Origin: Rheum nobile | Taxonomy: Eukaryota > Streptophyta > Magnoliopsida > Caryophyllales > Polygonaceae | Reading direction: 5' to 3' | Assembly: GCA_027886185.1 (NCBI GenBank) | Contig: WOAB01000619.1 | Coordinates: forward strand, 9,610,001 to 9,674,000 | DNA: 64,000 bases | Translations under genes and position numbers: made by a program | Part shown: positions 45,173 to 56,279 of the stretch, one piece after another | Layout of the letters: each line of letters opens with the position of its first letter | How positions within the stretch are numbered: the stretch's first letter is position 1 | The notes under the pieces: generated by a model | Database searches by the model: none | The model's input: only the letters and a program-made list of their open reading frames with translations | What the model was told of the DNA's origin: nothing

Positions 45173-47565
45173 TCCTCCCCTTCTTGAAAAGGATTCGCCC
45201 ACGAATCTTGATCATAGCCCTTGTCGAGGAGCTCTTGCACTTGACGTTGAAGCTCATTGGCCTCCTCGGGGTTGGACCTATAGGCTGGACGGTTCGGTAG
45301 TATACCCCCCGGGACAAAGTCGATCTGATGTTCTATCCCATGAATTGGTGGTAAACCACTTGGCACCTCGTCTTGAAAGAGATCCTCGTAATCCTGCAAA
45401 AGACGAGAGATAGGTGAGGGAAGATCATCCAACTCTTGAGAAGACAAATATACATCATGATACAAGAGTAGGAGACAAGTGTTACTTCCCCGGATGGCAT
45501 GGACAACTTCCTTAGGCTTGGCCAAAAGGAGTTTGTTGGAATTGCCCACGCTACCACCAATGGCCAGCTTCTTATTCTTCTTCTCCTCACGGCCTTGGTG
45601 CTTTTTCCGTTGCTCCTTGGCCACATGATCAAGCATGATCTCATGAGGAGACAAGGGGTGCAAGGTGACCTTCTTGCCATTCTTGTGGAAGGAGTACTCG
45701 TTGGAGACGCCATCATGAATAACGCCCCTATCATATTGCCAGGGCCTTCCAAGCAAAAGGTGACATGCGGTCATCGGGACCACGTCACACTCAACCTCAT
45801 CCGCATAAGGACCTATGGAAAAAGAAATAACACACCTTTCCCTAACTTGAATAGGAGAGTTAGAATTGAGCCAACACAAAGGGTAAGGCATAGGATGGGG
45901 AGAAGTAGGAATGGAGAATCGCTTAACTACCTCCTCATCGATGATGTTACAACAAGATCCCCCATCGATGATTACGCTACATACCTTATCCTTGATGGCG
46001 CAACTGGTATGGAAGATGGTTTCCCGCTGACTTGGAGTGGTGGAGCTCTCCGTCATGAACAATGTTCTTTGGATGACGAAGCACTCACCCACGGCTGCCA
46101 CTACATGGAGCTCTTCTTCCTCCTCTTGTTCCTCGGGCTCTTCTTCTACTTGCTCAGCCGGTTCCTCTTCAAATTCATAATCACCTTGAGAATTGAGGAG
46201 CACCTTCCTTTGATTAGGGCAGTCCCGGGCATAGTGGCCTCGCCTAAGACACTTGAAGCATTTGAAGTCGCCCGCTCGGTCCCCATTTTCTTGCTTTGGC
46301 CGAGGTGGTGGAGCATCTTTCCTAGGCTGCGAGGGTGGCAACTCACGCCTATACTCTTGCTTCCTTGGTAGGTTGGAGGTGGCATTAGGTGTAGAGGAAA
46401 GCCACGGCTGAGAGGTGGAGCTCGGTTGCCTCCTTTGAGGTTGGTTCTTGTTGACATGATTCGTGTAGTATAGAACCTCCTCAATACTTGTACCCTGGAC
46501 GAAATGTTGCATGTTAACAATAGCACAAAGATCAGAATTCAAGCCATTGACAAACTTAGAAATAACATACCCGTCGGGAAAGCGGAGGCCGGATCGGAAG
46601 ATGAGAGTCCGAAGCTCCTTGAAGTACTCATCGGGAGTATGACTTCCTTGGCGCACTTGCTCCAGCTTGGCGAGCACTCTCTCGGTATAGTCCCTTGGCA
46701 CAAAACGCTCCGAAAGAGCATCCTTGAGCTCTTGCCAAGTCCTGATGGGATCATATCCCATGCGACGCCGCTCCGCCTGGTCCTCTTGCCACCAATGATA
46801 GGCGAAGTCGGTGAAGTCAATTGCGGCAATGGCGATCTTCCTAGCATCATCATATCCATAGAACTCGAAGATGTATTCAGTTTTGGCCATCCAATCTGGG
46901 CATTCATCCATGTTGGAAGATCCCGCAAATGTTTGCACATGGAGCTTAACACCGTGGTGTTGATCCCTCCCTTGTGGCATTTCTTCATGGTAGGCCGGGG
47001 GAACATAACGTTGGGGAGGCATGGGAGGGCGCAATGCTGCGCGGACTTGAGGTCCCATCATCGCCATTTGTTGAGGGAAAAGGTTGGCGGTGGGCGTAGG
47101 GGTAGCTTGAGATCGCCCATAAGAGTCATAGCCTCCAACTCCATAACCTGGAAGGTTAGTGGTACCAATAGCAATATTATTAGGAAATGTAGCAAAATCA
47201 TTAACCATACCTACCCCCGAGGTCGCTACAAATGGTGGTGCTTCGTACGCCGCATATGCCCCTTGTGACGCCAACGGCACCCTCGGTGCATGAGAAGAGG
47301 ACGCTTCTTCCCGGAATTGCACATGGTCCACATTATTAAGAGCGGACACAATGACTTCCCTTTGAACTTGTGGCACCACATGGGCGTGGCTTGGAGGGCG
47401 GTTAACACTCAATTGTTGCAATTGCTCGGCGGTATCCTCATGGTTGCACTCCAAAGTTTCCAGACGTGCATTGATCGATAGCAAGGTTTGTTGAATGTCT
47501 TGCAAAGTTACATTCCCTCGTGGAGACGTGGCTAACTCCTTCCCGAGTTGGTTTTCATCCACCAT
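44776..47565 (-). pseudogene. Gypsy gag-protease with truncated pol
   Basis: The likely start is the Met at 47565 (MVDENQLGKELATSPRGNVT). The frame contains a coiled-coil-like segment (LQDIQQTLLSINARLETLEC), the retrotransposon gag domain (CPDWMAKTEYIFEFYGYDD, AYHWWQEDQAERRRMGYDP, SERFVPRDYTERVLAKLEQV), a zinc knuckle CFKCLRRGHYARDC, and a protease with CSVIIDGGSCCNIIDEE (active site D-G-G) and HLLLGRPWQYDRGVIHDG. After the RT entry sequence (EANELQRQVQELLDKGY) it jumps to the pol terminus (DSWANPFQEGEDD): RT core, RNase H and integrase are deleted. The whole 2.8-kb frame is open, so a gag-protease protein could still be made. Lineage not assigned; some motifs recall chromoviruses. Confidence 0.88.
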
Positions 47566-48430
47566 CCCTAGGTCAATTGCAAACAACCAAACACCAAAGA
47601 AACAACACAAAACCAAACAAGATGTAGTATACCAAGCCAAACAAAGATAGCCCCAAAACTGTCCTAGGACTCAAATCACAACAAGATGCAAGTGAATATA
47701 GGTCAAGGCTAGGAAAAGGTTTGTCTAGGCGAACAAGGACTAGCTAGCTTGCCCGGGCCTATGTCTAGGAAGCTACTAAGTACGCACTTGATTTGGAAAA
47801 CTCTTTCTCACTCATACAAACTGAATTGAGCTCTTATGTTGACTCACTTTTTCTATGGCCTCTCCTTTTTAGACCGGGTTTTTCTGAGCACTTTTCAATA
47901 ACTGCGACTTATGCAAATTTTTTTTTTTATCAAGTCGAGACAAGCAACAGCAAAGTCACAATGAGCATGCAACAAAAATCAACCAAGGCAACCGTTCCCG
48001 TATCCTAAACACAAGACTAGGCAAGCATGCTAGTGAAGATTGCATAAAATGCAAGGTCGGTCCAGTGGATACAAGGTTCTGTTTCTTGACTCAAAATGTT
48101 CTGTTTTAATGTGTTTAAGGCAGCCAAAAATCAGGCACAAGTGGTACTAAAGTCGGATCAACAAGAGTCTTAAACATTCATACGCATTTAATGATCAAAA
48201 CCTTTCAACAAACCACAACTCCCATCTCATTATGGCTAGCATTCAACCTTCATCTTCTACCTTTACACACTCAGAAATATGCTTAAACGAACCCAGAAAA
48301 TTGCAGCAAGTTTCCAAGCTCATGACACAAATCGCAAGGAAACACAAGGCACAAGACAACAATCGGCTAGAACTCACTTGCAACGGTTGTAACTTGAAAT
48401 TCTAAGCCAGATTTAGGACGTACCTCACGT
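47566..48430 (-). other. 5' leader of nested gypsy element
   Basis: No reading frame is supported between the primer-binding site and the gag start. A T-run and other simple sequence are present. Confidence 0.6.
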
Positions 48431-48443
48431 AGCTCTGATACCA
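48431..48443 (-). other. Primer-binding site of nested gypsy element
   Basis: Plus-strand AGCTCTGATACCA is the complement of TGGTATCAGAGCT, matching the initiator Met tRNA, two bases from the LTR. Confidence 0.88.
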
Positions 48444-48445
48444 CA

Positions 48446-49464
48446 TGATGCGTGGGGATCGGGATGCAGCCTTCGGTGTGAGGGAGTCCACAAGAGCCAA
48501 AGGAAATGGTGAGACAACACCAAACCGACAGGGAATCTCGGCGCCGGCGAGAGAGATTTTGAGGGTAACTTTGGGCGCTCCTTAGGTCGATTCTTTGGGC
48601 GATCTTGAAGTGAACCAGAAGAGGAATGAAGGTAGAGTGAGTGAGAGGGCGGAGAGATCGGTCTCAAGTCGAAAGGATATGGACTTGCAAGAGTCGGATA
48701 TGACACACCTCTTCTTGCAAGAACTAGTGAAGGATTTGCCTTGGATATTACACACCAAAGGAGATCCTTGCACGGAGGTTGATACCACTCACAACCTGTA
48801 TTTTGTACCTACTAAAAGAGAGAATCAAACACAGAAACTCTGCAGAAAAGCCATGGATAAAAATGAGAGAGAAACAAGGGTTTTGTTCAAGTTTTAGCAT
48901 CCAAAAATAAGGGCCGGCTACAACCTATTTATACCCGAACCTTTAATGCTGGAATTCAACCATAATATAGTCAAGACTAAGGTAGAAAATGTCATGAAGA
49001 CCAACACAAAAATCGGCAATAAATGCCCCTTCAAAACAAACCCCACACGGCTAAGGAATCCTTGTGCCTAGCCCGGTTGTTGCACCAAGGCACACATGGC
49101 CTTCTCTTCCATGTAGCTCGGTGCTCCCATGGTCATCAGGCCAGCCTGGAGTCCCTCTTGCAATGCTCGAGCCCGAGCTCGAGTGATCCGTCCCGGAAAG
49201 ACCCGAGCGCCGGCCTCCCTTGCGCCAACAATAGGTGTGCGGCACTTCCTTGCTTCAACTCCAGTTTCGCAGGCATTCTTGTGCTCAATATCTCCTACAG
49301 GACCAGTGGAGTCATCCCCCAAAAGATGGCTCGGAGAGTTGTGAGAATTTCCGGACCAATTTCCATGCCCTAGCTCGGATGCACTAGGTGCGGCGGGGAC
49401 GGTGCTTGAGTCTCCATGGCTTGAATGGCTTGAGTCTTGCTCGAGATGCGACGTAGTCACATCA
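48446..49464 (-). repeat. 5' LTR of nested gypsy element
   Basis: TGATGCGTGGGGATCGG...GTCACATCA on the plus strand, 1019 bp, adjacent to the TGTTC duplication at 49465-49469. Confidence 0.95.
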
Positions 49465-49469
49465 TGTTC

Positions 49470-49949
49470 CTTTGTATACAGCTTCTGAATGAGTCGAAGA
49501 TTTTCTTGTCCAAGCCTTCTATTCCACAATTCCGTCTCATCAGCTATAGACATAAAGCATAAAATTTCCTTTGGCTTGAAATTCGTGTCCACAATGTATA
49601 CATCCTTGAATCTGACTCCTCTCAGAATTATGTTCTTGGTTTCGCGATCTTTGACGTAGCATTCTTGTGAAGTAAAGACCGTCTTGTTGTTCCCTTGATC
49701 GCAAAGCTGTGCAACACTCAACAAACTAAAACCAAGTTCGTGAACTAAACTAACTTCTTTTACCGTGATACTGGAGTTTAGTTTGTTTCGCTTGTTCCAA
49801 TGATTTCTCTGCATCTCTTGTCTCCAAGAGCAACACTCCCTCTTGAGTGTTTGTGAAGTGAGGTGAGTTGATCTTCTTTTCCGGTCATGTGGCACGAACA
49901 GGCGCTGTCAATGTACCACTTCTCGTTCCCCCTCACTTCAACCTGCACA
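49470..49949 (-). pseudogene. SIRE-A protease and gag-pre-integrase region
   Basis: From 49949 downward the frame encodes NEKWYIDSACSCHMTG (protease active site D-S-A), SLVHELGFSLLSVAQLCDQG, and the gag-pre-integrase segment FTSQECYVKDRETKNIILRG and ETELWNRRLGQENLRLIQKL. A frameshift near 49800-49830 (within GTSETN / NKLNSSITVKEVS) breaks it. The gypsy insertion at 49464 separates it from the integrase at 44149. The normal H in the first zinc-binding motif is partly changed (RRLGQ for RRLGH). Confidence 0.85.
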
Positions 49950-49956
49950 GAAAAAG

Positions 49957-51982
49957 TTAAGATTTGGCGACCCAGGCAAGCTTAGCCTTACCTGGTCGAG
50001 ACACATAATGCAATTGTTCCCTAGGAATAGTTCTAACATCAAAAACATATTTCTTCCTAGTTTTAGCATGATTATGATTATGCACATGTGAATCATCATG
50101 GAAGTCATTCAAGTTAACATTATTGCTTCTACCGTTCCTTCTCTTTGTGTGCTCCTCAGAGAACTTCTTTTTCTTTTCACAGTCTCTCTGCAAATGTCTA
50201 TTGTCCCCACAATACCAACACAGCTTGAACTGATCCATCTGAACATACTTTCTGTTAGGAATAACACTCTTGTGTTGTTTCGCACGTTCTGGACAGGGAA
50301 CATTGGATTGCTTTCCTTGAGACTGCTTGAGGAAGATCTTATGGGCAGGTTTCCAATGTACCACGACTGATTTTCATCCAGTCCACTCTCAAGGACCTTG
50401 ACACGTTCCTCAGGATTGCGATTCTTTTCTCTAGCATCTTGAAGTTCCGTATCTCTTGCTTCACGAAGTTCCAGAATAGATGGATCATCTTCCTTTTGCT
50501 TAGAACCTGTATAACCAATGCCATACCTTGCTTCGACAAACTGAAAGTTGTTAGTTTCAGCTTTCCGTTTCATTAGCACAGAATGAATCTTGTGAACATA
50601 AGCCTTCATCTCAGACATCTGTTCCACAACCTTATTTGATCCAGCTACACTTCTTGCATCAGTATTGTTAGAGACTTCATTCATAAGCAAAGAGACTTTT
50701 TCATTTCTTAACCTCTGAAGTGCTTCATGATTAGCATCACATGAAGAACAAGGAACAATTGAGCTACTAGCAGTATTAGATCGGTTTTCTTTTAAACTAC
50801 TCCACTCATCTTCAGAATTAGCAAGTTCCTCTTGTGTTTTCAAATTTTCAGCATACATTTCCCTTATGAGAGCAATCAGTGATTTCTTATCATAATTCAC
50901 AAGAGATTTCAAAAATGTTTCAGTGTTTACCTCGAATTCCTCAGAGGAGTCATTGATGGCCATTGCACACATCTTGCCACTCCAAGTTTCAGGGTCTTCA
51001 CCATCTGAGTCATCCTCATTACCCCACACAGCAACGAAAGCTTTCTTCTCATCGTTCCCAGAAGGTTTGCTTGGTTTCTTGGGCTTTGGGCATGAGCTAG
51101 AGTAGTGACCCTTTTCATTGCAGTTGTAGCAAGTGATATCCTTGATGTCACGAGTCTCACTGTTCCCACCTCTATTGTTTATTCATTTGTTGTAGAGGGA
51201 ACGCATGACTTTGGTTAGCAACACCACCTCAGGATCATTGGAGCCATCATTGTCATTGAGGTCATTTTCAATCCTATCGACAGTCTTTCCAACCATCAAA
51301 GCGATTCCTTTTTTCCTTAGAATCCTTGTTTCTTTCTGACTTCTCTTCATTGTCATACTTCTGAATCTTGCAAAAGACCTCATGGAACGTTAGTTTGACA
51401 GTGTTGGGATTCTCTTTTAGAATGGCATTGGTCATCGCATGACGATGAGGAAGCACATCAATGATAACAAGGATCTTCTCGTTAGGGAGGATTTCTTTAT
51501 CCGAGATCGAGTGAGCAGTCAAGTTTGCAGTGATTTTCTCAAACCTGGCTTGGTATGAACTCACATCTTCTTTCTCTTCCATTTTGAAATTGTAGAAATC
51601 CTTCTTAGCAGTGAAACGATCAATCTCACGAAGGTCCTTACTTCCCATGTACATCTGTTCCAGGGCAAGCCACTTAGCATTGGCGGATTCACAAGATTGA
51701 AGCTTTTGCACATATTGCTGATTAAGAGCATTGTTGATGAGCATGGCAGCCTTGCAATTCTTCTCCATGATTTGGAGATCCTCTTGATCCCATTTCTTCA
51801 GTTTTTTTCTTTTTCTCAAGATCAACAATCTCAAGATCTCCAAGGGAGATGACCAACCATCATTGGTAATCATTGCTTTGCACCCACTTGATGAAGAGAG
51901 CCTTCCAATGTTGGTATTGGCCAGCGAGCAAGAGAGGAGGCCTTGAAGAGTTCAAACCAACTTCAACAATGGTAGGAGACAT
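49957..51982 (-). pseudogene. SIRE-A gag (full-length element)
   Basis: The frame starts at 51982 (MSPTIVEVGLNSSRPPLLL) and ends LAWVAKS-stop at 49957, the same plan as 8332-10356. Lesions: TGA after SNDYQ (about 51870), a frameshift near 51300, a TGA at about 51183 just before the first zinc knuckle (CYNCNEKGHYSSSC), and a frameshift at about 50340-50360. A coiled-coil-like Glu/Lys-rich region separates this from the second knuckle CWYCGDNRHLQRDC. It would have encoded the particle protein. Confidence 0.88.
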
Positions 51983-52027
51983 CGTTACCTGAAAATCTAT
52001 AAGTAACACACAATCTAGAATAAACCT

Positions 52028-52041
52028 GCTCTGATACCAAT
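52028..52041 (-). other. Primer-binding site of SIRE-A
   Basis: Plus-strand GCTCTGATACCAAT is the complement of ATTGGTATCAGAGC, adjacent to the 5' LTR. Confidence 0.93.
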
Positions 52042-52906
52042 TGTAGAATCGAGTGTGTTAGTACAAGGAACGGTATAACTGTTCCTTGGGCAACAGCATA
52101 TCGTAACAGAATAACAGAGTAATAAACAAAGTTTCTTAGAGAGGAAAACTTAATCAACCAACTAGTTGACTAAGAAAAACCTCTACATCTAGGTTTCCCT
52201 AGTAGGATTTCGAAAGTCTAGTTGTGTTATTAATCCAGGAATTACAAACAAGCAAGTCTTATCTCAATCTAGTTTACTCCTAGATATCTAGACCTCTGAT
52301 TGCAACGTTCCTAATAACACTTAAGACTAACAAAACCCTAACAAGTACTCAACTCACCAAAGTCTCGTGCTTGTAAGTTCTTTCCTTCTTCTGAATGCTC
52401 TTCTCTGTGTAAAATGTCGTGAATCACTTGTCAAATGAAGTTTGCAACTTTCTATTTTATAGTCTAGGTATTCTATCTAATTTACCCTAGTTTTACTTAA
52501 GGAAAATAAGATAAAATAATCCTATACAGTATTTACTAATCTATCCTAACCAGAATATCTCCAACGAGATTATTTCTTACGGCCCAAGTTGCTCCTTCAA
52601 TCTTTGTTTCCATAAAAGAAAGATTCGGTAGGCGCAAGGGCTCACAACGCGTGTCATGCGTTCCTTGGCGCTGTTCCCTTTCCTTTTTCTAATCAACAAC
52701 GCGTGTCTCTCTTTCTCATTTGTTCCAGCGTGTTGTTTCTCATTGTTGACTTCTCTGTTCCTTGTATTCTCTGTTTTGAGTCTTCACTTGGTTTTCATCA
52801 TTCCTTTGAATAATCTGTTTCCTGAAACTCATAGTCACACTAAAAACCATCAAATGCCATTGAGTTTATCATCATCAAAACTAGAGGGAACATCATCGTT
52901 CCAACA
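52042..52906 (-). repeat. SIRE-A 5' LTR
   Basis: Reads TGTTGGAACG at 52906 to CGATTCTACA at 52042 on the minus strand; matches 36478-37340 with scattered differences and abuts CCATC at 52907-52911. Confidence 0.95.
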
Positions 52907-52977
52907 CCATCTACTCCGACGCCACTTCCAAACGTTGATATATTTTAGTCCAATTACAGACACAAGGGTGGAAGAAA

Positions 52978-53284
52978 ATGGTTTTAACCGAAGACAACAA
53001 TGCAATTCTTGCTAGCCATAAGAAATATCAAGGTATTTAAACACCTGTTTAATTTTTGATTTTTTTTGGGTTTATGGCATGATTAGTGTCAAGAGATTCT
53101 GTGGGTGCAATTTGTCTGCATCGTTTTTCATTGGATTACCTTAATCTTGTCGATTGATGTTTAGCTCCGCATGAAGACGGAGTTGGGAAGATGATGAAAC
53201 CCCTTGGGAACAATCGCGCTGCACTTAGAGATATAAACAACAACATTTTGGCTCCTCCTTTCTACCGTCATGCACTTCTTCAGA
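52978..53284 (+). pseudogene. B-type cyclin, first two exons only
   Basis: Exon 1 (52978-53032) starts ATG and encodes MVLTEDNNAILASHKKYQ; a GT donor follows at 53033. Exon 2 begins at 53165 after TTTAG, and the GT-AG junction joins in frame. It encodes GKMMKPLGNNRAALRDINNN then ILAPPFYRHALLQ. RAALRDINN fits the cyclin destruction box RxxLxxIxN, and the start (MV..DENN-like), the spacing and the APP motif resemble plant mitotic B2 cyclins. The destruction box marks cyclins for anaphase-promoting-complex degradation. The cyclin core is absent: a Cassandra fragment starts at 53285. SIRE-A lies upstream in what would be the 5' leader. I infer a captured fragment, not a working gene. Confidence 0.6.
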
Positions 53285-53415
53285 TGTAAGGTTCCACCCG
53301 AGGTCTTAGAAACGCCATCTCATACCAACACAAGGATTTTCTAAAATGTCACCCATCCTGATACTATTCTCACACAACACGTTTAACTTCATAGTTTTTT
53401 ATCCTCACTTGTATA
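53285..53415 (-). repeat. Cassandra-like LTR fragment
   Basis: TGTAAGGTTCCACCCGAGGT is followed by a diverged complement of the 5S-derived region (ATGTCACCCATCCTGATACT at about 53337, then CACGTTTAACTT). It matches 33106-33308 in order but is more decayed and truncated. From 53416 to about 53590 nothing is recognised. Confidence 0.7.
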
Positions 53416-53589
53416 TTATAATGCTATTTTATGATACTATATATCATGATATTTTTCTTCCCCCTTAATTATTCCATAGTAAATTGTTATACTCTTTTGT
53501 AGACTTTTTTAGCATTATTATAATTGGTATCTTGTCGTCTCGGAAATAACCTTTTTGACTGACAATTTGGTGATATTTTTCACATTAGG

Positions 53590-55518
53590 GTAAAGCTTGG
53601 TGATATTGTTGGTGTTACTCGGTTTCTAAGTTTTTTTTTTTTAGGGTTACCCCCTACCCTATAAATAGGGGTCTTCAGCCTCGGAGTTTATCATCCATAA
53701 CTTCTCAAATATTCCTCTCTCTCGTTTTAAGTGTTTTGCCGGAGTTTTCGAGTTCGTCGGAGTTTTTGGTGTCGCCGGAAGTGCCTTGGAGGTGTCGAGG
53801 TGGTGGTGGTCGTGGTGAGCCTTCGTTCGAGTCAAGAAGTTGTCGCCTTCGTCATCGGTAAGCCTCGAAGCCGAGTTGAGCCATCGTCGGAAGGGAGATC
53901 CGCGACCGCGCGGATGAATTCCGCGACCGCGGATGTGCCCAGAATTCCGCGACCGTGGATGACCAAACCACGACCGCGGCTTGCTCTAGCAAGCGCGATC
54001 GTGGCTTGGACAAACACGGTCACGACTTAGGCTTTGTTTCCGTTCGATTCATATCGTTTATTCGCTTCGTATCATTTATTCGTTCGTATCGAATCTAACC
54101 TAGGGTTCCGTCTTTGTCTCATCGTCGTCGTAGAAATCCGTATTCAGATTTCAGTTTCCAGATTCCGGAACCCGACATCTTCGATTCGTCTAGATTAAGG
54201 CAAGTGGCGGTTCGCTCTTGCTCATTATTCCATGTTTCCCTTGATTATCAATTAATTGATTGTTAATTAAGATGGGATAAACGTTATTGTTTTCAGTTTG
54301 GGAACAGATTTAATTAAATGATGTGTTAAAATATGACTTTATAATAGGTTGTATATATTGCTAGAAACAACGCTATTATATAGTTTGATGTGATATTACC
54401 GTAATGGATTGTTGGTGTGGTTTTATATGTGAACTCAAATGCTAGTTTAGCACGAGTATTCGTAGGAACGTTAATTCCTTACGAGGATTAGTCGTTTCTT
54501 TATAACGTCGGTGTTAGGAAGTAAGTGCCCTAACACTCTTGTGGTCATGACCTACCCCTATCTGAATATAGGGGCGGTACACTCAGCCGGTGCCAATCTT
54601 CGGGAGGTATTCCCAATTTTAAGGGATTTATTCCCAATGTCTCATTACGAGATGTGAAATTAAAAGCTTCAACGTTAAAGTACGTTTTGAAAGTAAATAA
54701 GATAAGTGCGGTTATGCACATAATTAATATACCATCGGGCGAGGAGTACAACGTGAAAACCGCCCGGACTCTTGTTAGAGTAAGTCCTCTTTCCAATCTG
54801 GATTCACATTACGCGGTGAGGTTGGTCGTGGACCCAATTAATCAAGGTCGTTTTTGAAACTTGTGTGTGAAAACTTAACGTTCCCAAACATTTGTCATAC
54901 GTTTCCCATAAGACTCAATTCCTTTGGAGTCTTATTTTCAGTACATGTCTTTTTCTAATCATTCTGTGAAAGTTCCGGGTTATGTATCGTCCCTTCAGTT
55001 ATTATTCGAGGGACAATGATAGTAAACGGTTACGATCACTTGAACCATTCTGTTTGTACCCTTGCATAGTCTTTCGTTAGACTAACCAACCGGGTTTTAT
55101 TCCTTGCATGGTTGGCTGGTGTCATCCGTCCTATACGACACATCAGTGGTTGGTTCCCGAAGTCTTGAAGTAACCAGTTGAAGAAGAGGCTTGCAGTTGA
55201 AGATTTAAGTGTTAGTGTTTTAAGGTTGTTAAGTATTACTTTAATGTATATTCCTATAAACGAGTCATGTAATAGGATTTATTATAACAGTCTTCCGCTG
55301 TAATTTCACTCTGTTGTAAAATCGTCATTCTCATTTAATGAGAGATCTTTTAATAAAAGATTGAGTTTCATTTAAAATGTCTTCCGCTATTAAATCTTTC
55401 GTTATTTAATATACTTATTTAAGCTTAATTGTTCCGATTAAAGCCTAGGGTGACTTTGGACAGTAACGTTTGAGGTCACTGGCGTGTGGCACTACCGACA
55501 TAAGTCGGGGGTGTTACA
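53590..55518 (+). repeat. Gypsy-type LTR, 3' portion (second copy)
   Basis: It ends CGGGGGTGTTACA at 55518 and is related to 13517-15108 over its last 800 bp. A strong TATA context (CCCTATAAATAGGGG, about 53660-53675) precedes a pyrimidine-rich leader, so this looks like a complete promoter-bearing LTR region with an unresolved left end. No internal retrotransposon sequence follows; it is solo or truncated. The small ORFs inside it look incidental. Confidence 0.65.
53900..54010 (+). repeat. GC-rich CCGCGACCGCGGATG repeat cluster
   Basis: Three close copies (about 53900, 53921, 53946) and two diverged ones (CCACGACCGCGGCTTG, GCGCGATCGTGGCTTG) lie within the LTR leader. The block is very CpG-rich in an otherwise AT-rich window. 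Confidence 0.85.
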
Positions 55519-55599
55519 AAAAATTCTACACTTTTTCATATATTTTTCTAAAAAAATGTTTCTTAAAATACTTATAACCATATTTATATAAACTCCACA

Positions 55600-56270
55600 C
55601 ATCCTAATTCTTGGAACCACAACCATAGAGACTACAACCCTATACACAAACCATAAACCATAAACCCAATAAACATTAGACACTTGAAACTAGACCAGTT
55701 AAATGGGTCGGGCGGATTAGGTTCGGGTCGGGTTGAATCGGATTCGAGTCGTAACGGGTTTCGCTCAGGTTTGGGTTGACCCAACGGGTCAAAAGTGTCC
55801 ATTTTTTATGATTTTTACATTTTTTAAAATTTAATAAAATTTTGAATTATAAAATAATAAATATTATATTGTTATTTAATAAAATATATAAAATATTAAA
55901 TATATATGAAATAACGCATTTGGGCCGGGATCGAGCCGAGTCGGGTTCAGGTCGATTCAGGTACGGTTTCTTCTTGACCTAGTGACTTTTCGTCGGGTCT
56001 TGACCCAAAAAAATCGGGTCGGTTTTTTTGAGTTGGGTCGATTTTTGAGAGGTCTACTTGAAACGCTATACACTGTATAATAAACACTATACAACCTACA
56101 ACATAGAAACCCTACAAACTATAAACCTAGAAACCCCTAACTCTAAAAACCCCACACACCCTAATCCTATAAACCCTAAAACCCTATGAATCTAACCCAC
56201 CATAATCATTGAAACTATAATCCTATAAACCACAAACCTATAAACTAGAAATCCTACAAAGTTGTAAGTC
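55600..56270 (+). repeat. Degenerate telomere-like AAACCCTA array
   Basis: Loose repeats such as ATAAACCCTAAAACCCTATG, AACCATAAACCATAAACCC and ACAACCTACAAC occur on both sides of the hAT-like element at 55691-56056, so the element inserted into it. No perfect TTTAGGG array remains. Confidence 0.45.
55691..56056. mobile_element. hAT-like non-autonomous element 1
   Basis: Ends TAGACCAGTTAAA and (complement of) TAGACCTCTCAAA, flanked by the perfect 8-bp duplication CTTGAAAC (55683-55690, 56057-56064), the length typical of hAT transposons. Subterminal regions are rich in GGGTCGGGT motifs, the middle is AT-rich, and there is no coding capacity. Confidence 0.88.
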
Positions 56271-56279
56271 TTAAGTTAA

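Larger units (their letters stand above)
44155..49464 (-). mobile_element. Ty3/gypsy element lacking most of pol, nested in SIRE-A
   Basis: Two LTRs of 1018 and 1019 bp (44155-45172, 48446-49464) start TGATG and end CATCA and are nearly identical, so insertion is recent. The perfect duplication TGTTC lies at 44150-44154 and 49465-49469, inside the SIRE-A gag-pre-integrase/integrase region. Primer-binding site: TGGTATCAGAGCT on the minus strand at 48431-48443. Polypurine tract AGAAGGGGAGGA lies next to the 3' LTR (45173-45184). The internal region is only about 3.3 kb and encodes gag, protease and the first residues of reverse transcriptase. Confidence 0.96.
36478..52906 (-). mobile_element. 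Full-length SIRE-A retrotransposon with nested insertions
   Basis: LTRs of 865 bp (52042-52906) and 863 bp (36478-37340) bound the element, and the perfect 5-bp duplication CCATC lies at 36473-36477 and 52907-52911. Removing the nested gypsy element and solo LTR leaves about 10 kb, the expected size for the SIRE/Maximus lineage of Ty1/copia. Order on the minus strand: LTR, primer site, gag, protease, integrase, reverse transcriptase, RNase H, non-coding region (about 40976-41254), accessory ORF, polypurine tract, LTR. All reading frames carry stops or frameshifts, so it is inactive now. Confidence 0.96.
35998..53284 (+). mobile_element. Helitron-like unit with nested SIRE-A and cyclin fragment
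   Basis: The 5' terminus TCTATACTATACTATACTAA at 35998 is preceded by A. The unit is split by SIRE-A: 35998-36477 and 52912-53284 were contiguous before insertion, as shown by the CCATC target duplication. The right part carries the first two exons of a B-type cyclin. The Helitron 3' end (hairpin plus CTRR) was not identified; 53284 is simply where a Cassandra fragment starts. Gene-fragment capture is common for plant Helitrons. Confidence 0.45.

Noticed and set aside
53731..54030. Arg/Val-rich frame in the gypsy LTR leader
   Set aside because: It arises from the CpG-rich repeat cluster; no domain and located in a non-coding LTR.
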